Notes under the pieces: generated by a model
What the model saw: only the letters and a program-made list of their open reading frames with translations
What the model was told of the DNA's origin: nothing
Databases searched by the model: none
From: Pseudomonas sp. RIT-562
GTDB lineage: Bacteria > Pseudomonadota > Gammaproteobacteria > Pseudomonadales > Pseudomonadaceae
DNA: 64,000 bases
NCBI RefSeq assembly: GCF_026241895.1
Contig: NZ_JAPJIV010000007.1
Span: 124,001 to 188,000 of the forward strand
Direction: 5' to 3'
Position numbers and translations under genes: made by a program
Shown here: one piece after another, positions 37,696 through 46,383 of the stretch
How the letters are laid out: every line of letters begins with the position of its first letter
How positions within the stretch are numbered: position 1 is the first letter of the stretch

Positions 37696-38532
37696 ATGGC
37701 TTTAGTCGGGCGTTACAACAGTTTGCAAGTGGTTAAACATACCAGCTTCGGTTTATATCTGGACGGTGGCGCGGATGGCGAAATCCTCCTGCCCAATCGT
37801 TATATTCCTAAAGATATTCCCAGTGAAGATGAAGATTGGCTCAACGTTTTCGTTTATCTGGACAGCGATGACAAACTTATCGCAACTACCGAAAAGCCGA
37901 AAGTTCAAGTCGGTGAATTCGCCAGTTTAAAAGTTGTTGAAGTCAACAGTATCGGCGTATTCCTGGATTGGGGGTTGCCAAAGGACCTGCTGCTGCCGTA
38001 TTCCGAAGAAAAACGTCAGATGACTGCCGGCGAGTATGTCGTGGTGCATGTTTATCTCGACAAGCACACCCGTCGCATCACCGCTACGGCGCGGCTGGAT
38101 CGCTACCTGGACAAAACCCCCGCCAATTACACTGCAGGCCAGGAAGTGGACCTGCTGGTGGCCGAAGCGACCGACATGGGTTTCAAGGCGATCATCAACA
38201 ACAAGCACTGGGGCCTGATCCACAAGAACGAAATCTTCAAGTTCATGCGAGCTGGCAAGGAAGAAAAGGGCTTCATCAAGGAAGTCCGTGCCGACGGCAA
38301 GATCAGCTTGAGCCTGCAGCCGGTTGGCGAAGAAGCTGCCACCAGCCTCAACTCGAAGATCCTCGCCAAGTTGCGTGAAAACAATGGCAGCCTGCCGGTC
38401 AGCGACAAGAGCGATCCAACCGTGATCAGCAGCTTGTTCGGGGTCAGCAAAGGCAACTTCAAGAAGGCCATCGGCGCGTTGTACAAGAACGGCCAGATCG
38501 TTATTCATGCAGATCGTATTGAACTAAGCTGA
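37696..38532 (+). CDS. cvfB: CvfB-family S1-domain RNA-binding protein
   Basis: 278 aa: three S1/OB-type repeats (VGRYNSLQVVKHTSFGLYLDGG-like, split VGRYNSLQVV; VGEFASLKVVEVNSIGVFLDWG-like; GQEVDLLVAEATDMGFKAII) and a C-terminal winged helix (LFGVSKGNFKKAIGALYKNG). This is the CvfB/YitL layout. The S. aureus homologue binds RNA and affects virulence gene expression; in Pseudomonas the role is unknown. ATG at 37696 with GAGGG upstream. Followed 43 bp later by a DUF2177 gene, probably one operon. Confidence 0.9.
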   Translation: MALVGRYNSLQVVKHTSFGLYLDGGADGEILLPNRYIPKDIPSEDEDWLNVFVYLDSDDKLIATTEKPKVQVGEFASLKVVEVNSIGVFLDWGLPKDLLLPYSEEKRQMTAGEYVVVHVYLDKHTRRITATARLDRYLDKTPANYTAGQEVDLLVAEATDMGFKAIINNKHWGLIHKNEIFKFMRAGKEEKGFIKEVRADGKISLSLQPVGEEAATSLNSKILAKLRENNGSLPVSDKSDPTVISSLFGVSKGNFKKAIGALYKNGQIVIHADRIELS

Positions 38533-38575
38533 TGGCTCACCAGCCCCATGCTTATCAACAAGGGGTTGGATTGCC

Positions 38576-38968
38576 ATGAAAAAAGAGTTGTTTGCCTACG
38601 CCGGCACCTTGCTGGCGTTTCTGGTACTGGATGGCCTGTGGCTCGGCGTACTGATGGCGGCGAAGTACAAGTCGTTGCTTGGCTCGCTGATGCTCGATAA
38701 ACCGCTGCTGGGTCCGGCAGCGGCTTTTTATCTGCTTTATGTCCTAGGTTGCGTGGTGTTCGTGGTGTTGCCGGCGACCAGTTGGCAACGTGCGGCGTGC
38801 ATGGGTGTGTTGCTCGGCCTGGTGGCGTATGGCACGTATGACCTGAGCAACTGGGCGACGCTGAAAGGCTGGTCGGCCCAGCTGGCATTCATGGACATGG
38901 CCTGGGGCGCCTTCGCCACGGGGATTGCCTGCACCGTCGGTTACTGGGCTGCCCGCAAGGCAATGTGA
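38576..38968 (+). CDS. DUF2177-family membrane protein
   Basis: 130 aa with four hydrophobic helices. Family signatures FLVLDGLWLGVLMAAKYK near the N-terminus and GTYDLSNWATLKGW plus MDMAWGAF are clear. Inner membrane; function not known. The ATG follows the cvfB stop by 43 bp and its 3' end is 11 bp from the convergent MFS gene. Confidence 0.87.
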   Translation: MKKELFAYAGTLLAFLVLDGLWLGVLMAAKYKSLLGSLMLDKPLLGPAAAFYLLYVLGCVVFVVLPATSWQRAACMGVLLGLVAYGTYDLSNWATLKGWSAQLAFMDMAWGAFATGIACTVGYWAARKAM

Positions 38969-38979
38969 TTGCCGATGCC

Positions 38980-40161
38980 TTAACGGCGAGCGATGGTTGC
39001 GCGATCACTCGCGCAAACTTCCCTGTCTGCACCGGGGTGACTGACTGCCAGGATTCCCGCGACCAGCAGACCGCTGCCGGCAACGATCAACCCAGGTTGC
39101 AGGCTGCCGCTGTAATGGCTGCTTAACGCCGCCAGCAGCGGGCCGGCAAGCTGCCCAACGGCAAAACATGCGGTCAATAACCCCGCGTTGCGCTGGGTGG
39201 CATGGGGCGCGAGTTCCCGAGACCGTTGCATCACCAGTTGCATGCAGGCCAGGAATGGCCCACCGCACATCAGCACACCCAACGCCAGGCCTGTGCCGCT
39301 GCCCAGCAGACAGGCAAACACACCCGTCGCCTGCAGCCACAACGTTGCCATCAGCCAGTGTCGGGTGGCATTCGCATTGTGCCGGCGCAAGCTCACCACC
39401 ACTACGCCCGACGCAGCCGCCAGGCCAAAACATGGCCAGAACAGATCCGCCTGCCACTGCCCATGGAATTGCGCGCTGGCCATTTGCGAGAGAAAGGTGG
39501 CTGGAATGATGTAGCCCAAACCGTACAACCCGTAGACCAGTCCCAGGCGGCCGATGCCTCTGGGGCTGGAGCCAATAGCCACGGGCGTGGTAGCGACTGC
39601 CGCAGTTGGCCGTGGTAGAAACGCCAGGATGCCCAGCAACATCACCAGCCCGACTGCCGCGTACACCAGCCACAAAGTGGCGGAAGTCTGGCCCAGCAGG
39701 TTCGAGCCCAGCGCCAGCAACCCGGTGAGGAAAATCCCCAGACCGGGGCCGGCAAATACCAGGGCGCCCAGACGCGGGCGACCGGCTGCGACGGCTAGGG
39801 GCTGACTGAGGGCGGTAATCATCACCAGGACCCAGGCGCTGGCCACGCCGGTACCGAAGCGCAACAGTAGGTGCGACCAGAAATCGTGCGCCCAGAATGA
39901 AGCCAGGGTCAGCAGCACGCATAACCACAGACCACCGAGCAGGCGCCACCGCACCTGTGCGGGCTTTCGGGAGAACATCGAGTCCACGGCGCCGACGAAG
40001 TAACCCAAGTAGTTGGCGGCAGCGATCAATCCTGCAGCGGTCAGGTCGATCTGGCCTTCGCTGAGCAGGTGCGGCAGTTGAGGAGTGAGGGCAAAGCGGC
40101 CGATGCCCATGGCCATCATCAAAGCGATAAAACTGGCAGACAAACGAATCAAGGGGCTCAT
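38980..40161 (-). CDS. YbfB/YjiJ-family MFS transporter
   Basis: 393 aa, twelve membrane segments. The N-terminus ALMMAMGIGRFALTPQLP and the FGTGVASAWVLV segment are diagnostic of the YbfB/YjiJ branch of the major facilitator superfamily. Substrate unknown, probably an exporter. Divergent from the LysR gene at 40263, with a strong dyad between them, so the LysR protein is a likely regulator. Confidence 0.88.
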   Translation of the reverse strand: MSPLIRLSASFIALMMAMGIGRFALTPQLPHLLSEGQIDLTAAGLIAAANYLGYFVGAVDSMFSRKPAQVRWRLLGGLWLCVLLTLASFWAHDFWSHLLLRFGTGVASAWVLVMITALSQPLAVAAGRPRLGALVFAGPGLGIFLTGLLALGSNLLGQTSATLWLVYAAVGLVMLLGILAFLPRPTAAVATTPVAIGSSPRGIGRLGLVYGLYGLGYIIPATFLSQMASAQFHGQWQADLFWPCFGLAAASGVVVVSLRRHNANATRHWLMATLWLQATGVFACLLGSGTGLALGVLMCGGPFLACMQLVMQRSRELAPHATQRNAGLLTACFAVGQLAGPLLAALSSHYSGSLQPGLIVAGSGLLVAGILAVSHPGADREVCASDRATIARR

Positions 40162-40217
40162 GGTGAAGTCCTGCTGAAGATCAATGACCGTCAGGCTAGG
40201 ACTGATTGACTTTCTTT

Positions 40218-40252
40218 AAAAATGAATAATAGTGAGTAACTTGTTCATTTTT
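40218..40252. promoter_or_regulatory. Dyad in the MFS/LysR divergent promoter
   Basis: Perfect inverted arms AAAAATGAA (40218-40226) and TTCATTTTT (40244-40252), 17 bp apart, just ahead of the LysR RBS. Good candidate autoregulatory operator for the divergent LysR protein. Confidence 0.5.
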
Positions 40253-40262
40253 GGAGAATGGT

Positions 40263-41156
40263 GTGGAATTCAGTCAATTGCGCATCTTCCAGGCGGTGGC
40301 CGAGGAGGGCTCGATCACCCGCGCCGCCGAGCGTATGCATCGAGTGCCATCCAACCTGTCGACCCGGCTCAAGCAGTTGGAGGAGCAGCTTGGTGTAGAG
40401 CTGTTCCTGCGCGAGCGTCAGCGCTTGCAGCTGTCGCCCGCAGGGAAAGTCCTGCTGGACTACACCGCCAAACTGTTCAGCCTGCACGACGAAGCCCAGG
40501 CGGCCGTGCAAGGCGGGCAGCCGGCGGGGGACTTCGTGCTCGGGACCATGTACAGCACGGCCGCCATCCACCTACCCGCGCTGCTGGCGCGTTATCACCG
40601 CAGTTATCCGGCGGTGAACCTGCAAGTGCAATCGGGGCCCAGTGGCGAACTGCTGGAAGGACTGCTCACCGGTCGCCTGGATGCGGCCCTGGTCGACGGC
40701 CCGCTGGAACTGGCTGGGCTCGACGGCTTGCCCCTGTGCGACGAACGGCTGGTGCTGATCAGCGAGGCCGATCACCCGCCAGTGCGCAGCGCATTGGATG
40801 TGCAGGGGCGTTCGGTATTTACCTTTCGCCAGGGTTGTTCCTATCGAATGCGCCTGGAAGCCTGGTTTGCTCATGATCATGCCGCCATGGGCCGAGCCAT
40901 GGAGATCGAATCCTATCCGGGAATGCTCGCCTGTGTGATCGCCGGCTCGGGCGTGGCGCTGATGTCTGAGTCGATGCTCGCCAGCCTGCCAGGCCGGGAA
41001 AGCGTGGCAGTGCATCCGTTGGCCGAGCCGTTTGCCAGTGCGACCACCTGGCTGATGTGGCGCAAGGGCATGGTCGGGGCCAATTTGAATGCTTGGATCG
41101 AGCAGCAGCAGGCGGTCTATCCGTCGCTGGCGACACCGGTCCAGGCGATTGTGTGA
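40263..41156 (+). CDS. LysR-family regulator (PtrR-like), divergent to the MFS gene
   Basis: 297 aa. The helix-turn-helix is SITRAAERMHRVPSNLSTRL, whose 'VPSNLSTRLKQLE' form is seen in the PtrR/YneJ group. GTG at 40263 has GGAG 6 bp before and gives MEFSQLRIFQAV; a TTG four codons earlier overlaps that RBS and is rejected. Position suggests control of the YbfB-type transporter. Confidence 0.9.
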   Translation: MEFSQLRIFQAVAEEGSITRAAERMHRVPSNLSTRLKQLEEQLGVELFLRERQRLQLSPAGKVLLDYTAKLFSLHDEAQAAVQGGQPAGDFVLGTMYSTAAIHLPALLARYHRSYPAVNLQVQSGPSGELLEGLLTGRLDAALVDGPLELAGLDGLPLCDERLVLISEADHPPVRSALDVQGRSVFTFRQGCSYRMRLEAWFAHDHAAMGRAMEIESYPGMLACVIAGSGVALMSESMLASLPGRESVAVHPLAEPFASATTWLMWRKGMVGANLNAWIEQQQAVYPSLATPVQAIV

Positions 41157-41168
41157 ACTATCGGATTG

Positions 41169-41295
41169 GGATTTGGATCAATTCAGTAACAGATCATTGC
41201 TTCATTTGCCGAGCATTGCGTAGTACTTCGGACTATTATCAGTGCGAAGCGACTTCAGAATTCCGGTCGCTCGGCACTACCCTGAAGGGGGCACC
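41169..41295 (+). promoter_or_regulatory. Structured leader and weak Anr-like site of the 42-aa ORF
   Basis: GGGAT-TTGG-ATCAA is an 8/10 match to the Anr/FNR box TTGAT-N4-ATCAA. Two stem-loops follow: TAGT-ACTTCGG-ACTA at 41221-41235 and AGCGAC with GTCGCT at 41248-41271, the latter ending before the RBS GAAGGGGG. Low certainty on the Anr site since its left arm is poor. Confidence 0.35.
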
Positions 41296-41424
41296 ATGAA
41301 AGAGAAAATCCAAAACTGGCTGCACGACCTGGGTGTCGCACTCGGTTTGATCGAACCGCCTCTGCAACCTGTGCCTATCCGTACAGACGACGAACAACGC
41401 CGACGCCAGCCGCGCCGCAGGTAG
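41296..41424 (+). CDS. 42-aa PA1414-type small protein (SicX-like locus)
   Basis: 42 aa: MKEKIQNWLHDLGVALGLIE then a proline- and arginine-rich tail ending RRRQPRRR. RBS GAAGGGGG is 4 bp before the ATG. Size, amphipathic N-terminus, basic tail and position near the gbu locus match what I recall of the P. aeruginosa PA1414 locus, which is described as producing the anaerobically induced sRNA SicX. Whether the peptide, the RNA or both matter here is not decidable from sequence. Confidence 0.7.
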   Translation: MKEKIQNWLHDLGVALGLIEPPLQPVPIRTDDEQRRRQPRRR

Positions 41425-41521
41425 GAGCAAGCTTGCTCGCGACGGTCGTTAACGATGACGCGTCCATGCTGGATGGACGCGATGCCATCACGTTTTTCGC
41501 GAGCAAGCTCGCTCCTACAGG
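41421..41521. repeat. REP pair
   Basis: GTAGGAGCAAGCTTGCTCGC and complement GCGAGCAAGCTCGCTCCTAC with an extra inner stem GCGTCCATGC-GCATGGACGC-like. Starts inside the last codons of the 42-aa ORF. Confidence 0.85.
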
Positions 41522-41587
41522 TTTAACGCCAGCCGAGGCGGGTAGCTCAAGCCTGGAAGGTTAATACCTCCTCGTTTCAATAAAAAA

Positions 41588-41614
41588 ACGGCTGACATCA
41601 TCGGCCGTTTTCGC
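41588..41614 (+). terminator. Terminator downstream of the 42-aa ORF
   Basis: Stem CGGCTGA-CATCA-TCGGCCG with TTTT after it and AAAAAAA before it. It may serve both strands. Confidence 0.65.
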
Positions 41615-41700
41615 GTTTCTTAGCAGCTCTTCTTCCAACCCAACCCAACCTAGCCCAGTGCACTGCTACCGCTCGTCTTGTCGGTGATTTTCTGCGGGCG

Positions 41701-41736
41701 AAAAAAAACGGGTGTGGCAACCGACGCCACACCCGT
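41701..41736 (-). terminator. Terminator of the gbu transporter operon
   Basis: Perfect 11-bp stem ACGGGTGTGGC / GCCACACCCGT with an 8-base A run on the left (T run on the minus strand), 30 bp after the symporter stop. Confidence 0.9.
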
Positions 41737-41766
41737 CGAAGAAAGTCTTACCTCATTTTTGCGCTA

Positions 41767-43146
41767 TCAGATCGCGCTCGCCACCACCGATGGGCGACGG
41801 GACATCAGGCTGACCACTACAAAGCTCACCAGACCGACTGCCAGGCTGTAGTAGATCGGTGTGTTGGCGTCCAGGCCATCCTTGAACATGAATATCAGCG
41901 CGGTGGCAAAACCCAGGCCCATGCTGGCAATAGCGCCTGCGGTCGTTGCGCGTTTCCAGAAAATCGCGCCGATCAGCGGGATCAGCATGCCGCCCACCAG
42001 CAGGTTATAGGCCAGGGTCAGGGCACTGATCACGTCGTTGACCACCAGTGCAATACCCAGCACGGCGATGCCGGTCAGCAGGGTGAACAGGCGGTTGATG
42101 CCCAGGCTCGACTGTTTGCCGCCACGCAGCTTCGGCAGCAGGTCTTCAGTCAAGGTGGTGGACGCCGCGAGGAGGCCGGCGCTGGCGGTGGACATCATGG
42201 CGGCCAGTGCGGCAGCGATGACCAGGCCACGGATGCCGTCCGGCAAGGACAGTTTGACGATGGCGGCGAAAGCGTTGTTGACGTTGTCCAGGTCCGGGAT
42301 CAGCACGTGGGCGGCCATGCCGATCAAGGCGCAGGCCAATCCGTAGAGGATGCAGTAGAAACCCGCGAAAGTACCGGCGTACTGGGCAATCTTCGCGGTC
42401 TTGACGGTGAACACGCGCTGCCAGATGTCCTGGCCGATCAGGATCCCGAAGAAGTAGATCATGAAGTAGGTGATGATGGTGTCCCAGCCGATAGTGGTGA
42501 AGCTGAAGGCGGTCGCCGGCAGTTTCAGCACCAGTTCATCCCAGCCGCCGACGCGGTACAGGCAGATAGGCAACAGGATGAACATCAGGCCGACGGTCTT
42601 GATCACGAACTGGACGATGTCGGTCAGGGTCAGCGACCACATGCCGCCAATCGCCGAGTAGACCACCACCACGCCGCCGCCGAGCAGTACCGAGACCCAG
42701 AAAGGCAGGCCGAACAGCACCTGCAGAACGGTGCCGATCGCCAGGATCGAGGTCACGCCGATCATCAGTGCGTACGCCAGCATGATGGCTGCGCTCGCGG
42801 AGCGGGCCATCGGGTTGTAGCGTTTTTCCAGCACCTGGGTAACGGTGTAGATCTTCAGCTTGAGCAACGGCTTGGCGAGGAACAGGTTCAACGCCACGAT
42901 CCCGCAGCCCAGTGCCGCGCACAACCAGAACCCGGAAATACCATGGACATAGCCAAGGCGCACGGTGCCGACGGTGGACGCACCACCCAGCACCGTCGCG
43001 GCCATGGTGCCCATGTACAGGGTCGGACCAAGGTTGCGACCGGCAACCAGGTAGTCTTCGTTGGTCTTGGCCTTGCGCATGCCGAAGTAGCCGAGGACCA
43101 GCATCGCGGCGGCATATATGAGAACGACGAATAAATCCAAAGCCAT
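41767..43146 (-). CDS. Sodium:solute symporter (SSS family)
   Basis: 459 aa with 12-13 membrane helices, SSS fold (LeuT-like). Segments NEDYLVAGRNLGP, MAATVLGGASTVGT, and SAGLLAASTTLTEDL are typical. Start at the ATG giving MALDLFVVLIYA, with GGAGA upstream; a longer open frame includes the REP. Last gene of the gbu operon; the same order (symporter, NCS1 permease, small protein, gbuA) is found in P. aeruginosa. It could import 4-guanidinobutyrate or a related guanidino compound: inference only. Confidence 0.88.
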   Translation of the reverse strand: MALDLFVVLIYAAAMLVLGYFGMRKAKTNEDYLVAGRNLGPTLYMGTMAATVLGGASTVGTVRLGYVHGISGFWLCAALGCGIVALNLFLAKPLLKLKIYTVTQVLEKRYNPMARSASAAIMLAYALMIGVTSILAIGTVLQVLFGLPFWVSVLLGGGVVVVYSAIGGMWSLTLTDIVQFVIKTVGLMFILLPICLYRVGGWDELVLKLPATAFSFTTIGWDTIITYFMIYFFGILIGQDIWQRVFTVKTAKIAQYAGTFAGFYCILYGLACALIGMAAHVLIPDLDNVNNAFAAIVKLSLPDGIRGLVIAAALAAMMSTASAGLLAASTTLTEDLLPKLRGGKQSSLGINRLFTLLTGIAVLGIALVVNDVISALTLAYNLLVGGMLIPLIGAIFWKRATTAGAIASMGLGFATALIFMFKDGLDANTPIYYSLAVGLVSFVVVSLMSRRPSVVASAI

Positions 43147-43196
43147 GATGGCGTGTCTCCGATTGTCTTTTTTATGGTGAAACAAAAGTGCTGCTG

Positions 43197-43289
43197 TGGG
43201 TGGGAGCGGGCTTGCTCGCGAAGGCGGTTTGTCAATCACATCAATGTTGAATGTGCGACCGTATTCGCGAGCAAGCCCGCTCCCACAGG
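43197..43289. repeat. REP pair within the gbu operon
   Basis: Inverted GTGGGAGCGGGCTTGCTCGC pair between the symporter and NCS1 permease genes, in the 153-bp gap. It may change relative mRNA stability of the two. Confidence 0.85.
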
Positions 43290-43299
43290 TGGATCTGCG

Positions 43300-44802
43300 T
43301 CAAGCGGGCTGACGTAGTCCCGGGATGCTCGCCTCTTTGCTGCGTACATCATTCGGCCCAAACACCGCCTTGGGCTCCGGGAACAGGCTCAGCAGTACCA
43401 GGTACACCACCGAAGCCAGGCCCAGGGTGACCGGCAGGCTGATGTCGATGCCATCGGCCAGGTTGCCCAGTGGTCCGACGAACTGGCCCGGCAGGTTCAC
43501 AAAGCACAAACCCACCAGCGCGCTCGGGATCCATGCTCCCAGGCCGCGCCAGTTCCAGCCGTGGGTGAACCAGTAGCGGCCACCTTTTTCGCCTCGGGTG
43601 AATACCTGCAAGTCATCCGGGCAATAAAAACCACGGCGCACCACCAGGCCGATGATCATGATCACCATCCATGGCGTGGTGCAGGTGATGATCAGTACGG
43701 CGAAAGTCGAAACGCTTTGCACCAGATTGGCTGCGAAGCGGCCGATGAAGATGAAGGCGATCGACATCACCCCGATCAGCAGCGTGGCCTTGACCCTGGA
43801 CAGCACCCGCGGGAACACGCTGGACATGTCCAGCCCGGTGCCATAAAGGGAAGTGGTGCCCGTGGACATGCCGCCGATCACCGCGATCAGGCACACCGGC
43901 AGGAAGAACCAGCTCGGCGAAACCGCCAGCAGCCCGCCGACATAGTTGTTCGCGGCGATGTAGTCAGGTGCCTTGATAGCCACGATGGTTGCAGTCGCGA
44001 GGCCGAACAGGAACGGGATCAGGGTGGCGAGTTGTGCCGCGATCACCGCGAACATGATGCGGCCTTTCGGGGTTTCGCGCGGAATGTACCGCGACCAGTC
44101 GCCGAGGAACGCGCCGAAGGAAATCGGGTTGCTCATGGCCACCAGCGCCGCGCCGATGAACGCTGCCCAAAAGCCAGCCTGGCCCATGGCGACGGTGCCG
44201 GCGAACTGACTGTCGAAGGTCGGGGCGAAGGCGAAGATGCCCAGCAGGAACAGCGCGCTGGCTGCCCACACGGCGATGCGATTGACCCACAGCATGAAGC
44301 GGAAGCCGTAAATGCAGACGGTCAGCACCAGGATCGCGAACAGGCCGAAGGCCAGGCCCAGGCTCAGGTCGGTTTCCGGCAAGCCGATCAGGCGCTTGGC
44401 GCCACCGATCAATGCATCGCCAGAGCTCCACACCGACAGTGAGAAGAAGGCGATGGCGGTCAGCAACGACAGGAACGAACCGACGATCCGCCCGTGCACG
44501 CCGAAGTGCGCACCGGAAGACACGGCATTGTTGGTGCCGTTGATCGGGCCGAACAGGCCCATTGGCGCCAGGATCAGCGCGCCGAGCACAACGCCCAGCA
44601 CGATCGCCCAGACACCAGCCTGGAAAGACAGGCCGAACAACACCGGGAAACTGCCGAGCACGGCGGTTGCAAAGGTATTGGCGCCGCCGAAGATCAGGCG
44701 AAACAGGTCGCCGGGTCGGGCGTCGCGTTCGTGATCGGGGATCTGTTCGACCCCGTTTGTTTCAATGCTGCTAAGGCTTTTTTCTTTGTTGTTGTTATTC
44801 AT
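43300..44802 (-). CDS. NCS1-family cytosine/purine-type permease
   Basis: 500 aa with about twelve membrane segments. GANTFATAVLGSFPVLFGLSF (helix 1 region), GPINGTNNAVSSGAHFGVHGRIVGSF and GDWSRYIPRETP are NCS1 signatures. RBS GGAG 6 bp before the ATG. It lies 54 bp after the NTF2-like gene within the gbu operon. Cargo may be a guanidino compound or a nucleobase; not determinable. Confidence 0.88.
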   Translation of the reverse strand: MNNNNKEKSLSSIETNGVEQIPDHERDARPGDLFRLIFGGANTFATAVLGSFPVLFGLSFQAGVWAIVLGVVLGALILAPMGLFGPINGTNNAVSSGAHFGVHGRIVGSFLSLLTAIAFFSLSVWSSGDALIGGAKRLIGLPETDLSLGLAFGLFAILVLTVCIYGFRFMLWVNRIAVWAASALFLLGIFAFAPTFDSQFAGTVAMGQAGFWAAFIGAALVAMSNPISFGAFLGDWSRYIPRETPKGRIMFAVIAAQLATLIPFLFGLATATIVAIKAPDYIAANNYVGGLLAVSPSWFFLPVCLIAVIGGMSTGTTSLYGTGLDMSSVFPRVLSRVKATLLIGVMSIAFIFIGRFAANLVQSVSTFAVLIITCTTPWMVIMIIGLVVRRGFYCPDDLQVFTRGEKGGRYWFTHGWNWRGLGAWIPSALVGLCFVNLPGQFVGPLGNLADGIDISLPVTLGLASVVYLVLLSLFPEPKAVFGPNDVRSKEASIPGLRQPA

Positions 44803-44856
44803 GATCTGCTCCGATCATAAAGGCGCGCTCATCGTGTGTGAGCGTCACCTGTTTGG

Positions 44857-45279
44857 CTAAGGGGGTGGCAGCCCTTCCGGCATCGCGGATAAATGTTCGT
44901 GGCAGGCCAGCCAATGGCCTTGTTGTTCTTGGCCAGATGACTGTTTCTTGAAAACAATCGTCTCGCGCTCCTGGCTGAAGTGTTGCTCCCCTTGCATGCG
45001 CAGCTCGGTGGCCACGTCATGGATGAAAATCGCCACGTCACCCTGGAGGCTGACGAAAGCGTTGCTCGAGGTGCACGAGAGCACCTCGAAGCCATCCTCG
45101 CAGCGCCAGCTGTCCCACAACGCCTGATAGGCATCGCGCGACAGCAACGGCTGTTCGAGGGTGTAGAAAACGAAGCTGGCATCGGCACTGAAGGCACCGA
45201 AGTAAGCTTCGCGATCGTTACGGGCAAAGGCCGACACCAGATCGGCGGCGGCTTGCAATACTTGATCGCGATCGTTCAT
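44857..45279 (-). CDS. NTF2/SnoaL-like protein of the gbu operon
   Basis: 140 aa, small alpha+beta barrel type (nuclear transport factor 2-like; YybH-like). LVSAFARNDREAYFGAFSADASFVF is the typical N-terminal half. ATG at 45279 with GAGGG just before; the longer frame begins at TTG. The start is 9 bp after gbuA, so it is translated from the same mRNA. Function unknown, perhaps a binding or accessory protein for guanidino compounds. Confidence 0.85.
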   Translation of the reverse strand: MNDRDQVLQAAADLVSAFARNDREAYFGAFSADASFVFYTLEQPLLSRDAYQALWDSWRCEDGFEVLSCTSSNAFVSLQGDVAIFIHDVATELRMQGEQHFSQERETIVFKKQSSGQEQQGHWLACHEHLSAMPEGLPPP

Positions 45280-45288
45280 GACCAACCC

Positions 45289-46239
45289 TCAGCGATGAAC
45301 CACGCCAGGCAGTACGCAGAGCATTTCGTACAGCAGGTTGGCGGCCAGCAGCGAGGTATTGCCGGTGGTGTCGTAGGCGGGCGAGACTTCTACCAGATCG
45401 CAACCGACCAGGTCGAGCCCCTGGCAGCCGCGCACGATCTCGATCGCCTGGATGGTGGTCAGGCCGCCGATTTCCGGGGTGCCGGTGCCTGGGGCCCAGG
45501 CTGGATCGATACCGTCGATGTCGAAACTCAGGTACACCGGACCGCCACCGACTTTCTCGCGAACTTCAGCCATCAGCGGTGCAAGGGACTTGTGCCAGCA
45601 CTCTTCGGCCTGCACTACGCGAAAGCCCTGGTTGCGGCTCCAGTTGAAGTCATCGGCGGTGTAGCCCTGGGCGCGCAAACCGATTTGCACCACGCGGTCC
45701 GGATCCAGCAGGCCTTCCTCGACAGCGCGACGGAAAGTGGTGCCGTGGGCGATTTTCTCGCCGAACATGTGATCGTTGACGTCAGCGTGGGCGTCGATGT
45801 GCACCAGGCCAACCTTGCCGTGCTTTTTGTGGATGGCACGCAGGATCGGCAGGGTGATGGTGTGGTCGCCGCCAAGCGTCAGGGGGATCACGTCGTGTTC
45901 GAGGATGTTGTCGTAGGACTCTTCGATGATCCGCACGGCGTCCAGCAGGTTGAAGGTGTTGATCGCCACGTCACCGATGTCGGCCACCGACAGCGAATCA
46001 AACGGAGCTGCACCGGTTGCCATGTTGTAGGGGCGGATCATCACTGATTCGGCGCGGATTTCGCGAGGCCCGAAACGGGTGCCAGGACGCAGGGAGGTGC
46101 CGATGTCCAGGGGCACGCCAACGAAGGCAGCGTCCAGACCGGCAGCGGTAGGCACATGGGGAAGTCGCATCATGGTGGCGATGCCGCCGAAGCGCGGCAT
46201 TTCGTTGCCGCCCAGTGGTTGGTGAAGAATCTTGTCCAC
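45289..46239 (-). CDS. gbuA: 4-guanidinobutyrase (agmatinase/ureohydrolase family)
   Basis: 316 aa. The binuclear manganese site is complete: GGDHTITLP, HIDAHADVND and SFDIDGIDPAWAPGTGTPE. It hydrolyses 4-guanidinobutyrate to GABA and urea, part of arginine use by the transaminase/decarboxylase routes. The near-identical order of neighbours to P. aeruginosa gbuA, and a divergent GbuR-type regulator, make guanidinobutyrase far likelier than agmatinase. I start at GTG 46239 (MDKILHQPLGGNEMPRFGG), as in the known enzyme, with GAGG upstream; an ATG five codons earlier is the alternative. Confidence 0.92.
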   Translation of the reverse strand: MDKILHQPLGGNEMPRFGGIATMMRLPHVPTAAGLDAAFVGVPLDIGTSLRPGTRFGPREIRAESVMIRPYNMATGAAPFDSLSVADIGDVAINTFNLLDAVRIIEESYDNILEHDVIPLTLGGDHTITLPILRAIHKKHGKVGLVHIDAHADVNDHMFGEKIAHGTTFRRAVEEGLLDPDRVVQIGLRAQGYTADDFNWSRNQGFRVVQAEECWHKSLAPLMAEVREKVGGGPVYLSFDIDGIDPAWAPGTGTPEIGGLTTIQAIEIVRGCQGLDLVGCDLVEVSPAYDTTGNTSLLAANLLYEMLCVLPGVVHR

Positions 46240-46332
46240 GGGTTCAGGCCTCATCTTTTTTATATTAGGAGCTGCATTAGGCGCCGATTCTGCGAAATGT
46301 AGTGGCGGGGAAGAATCGCTACGAACAAATAC

Positions 46333-46356
46333 TTAGTTCAGATTTTTCTAAACTAA
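46333..46356. promoter_or_regulatory. 24-bp dyad between gbuA and gbuR (candidate GbuR operator)
   Basis: Arms TTAGTT.AGA and TCT.AACTAA (one internal mismatch) around TTTT. It contains a T-N11-A pattern and sits about 95 bp upstream of gbuA and 160 bp upstream of gbuR, a typical LysR position. Confidence 0.55.
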
Positions 46357-46383
46357 TGGCCGCGCTGGCGATAGACTTATTCA

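Noticed and set aside
45289..46239. Agmatinase (speB)
   Set aside because: Neighbour order and the divergent regulator match the guanidinobutyrase locus of P. aeruginosa.
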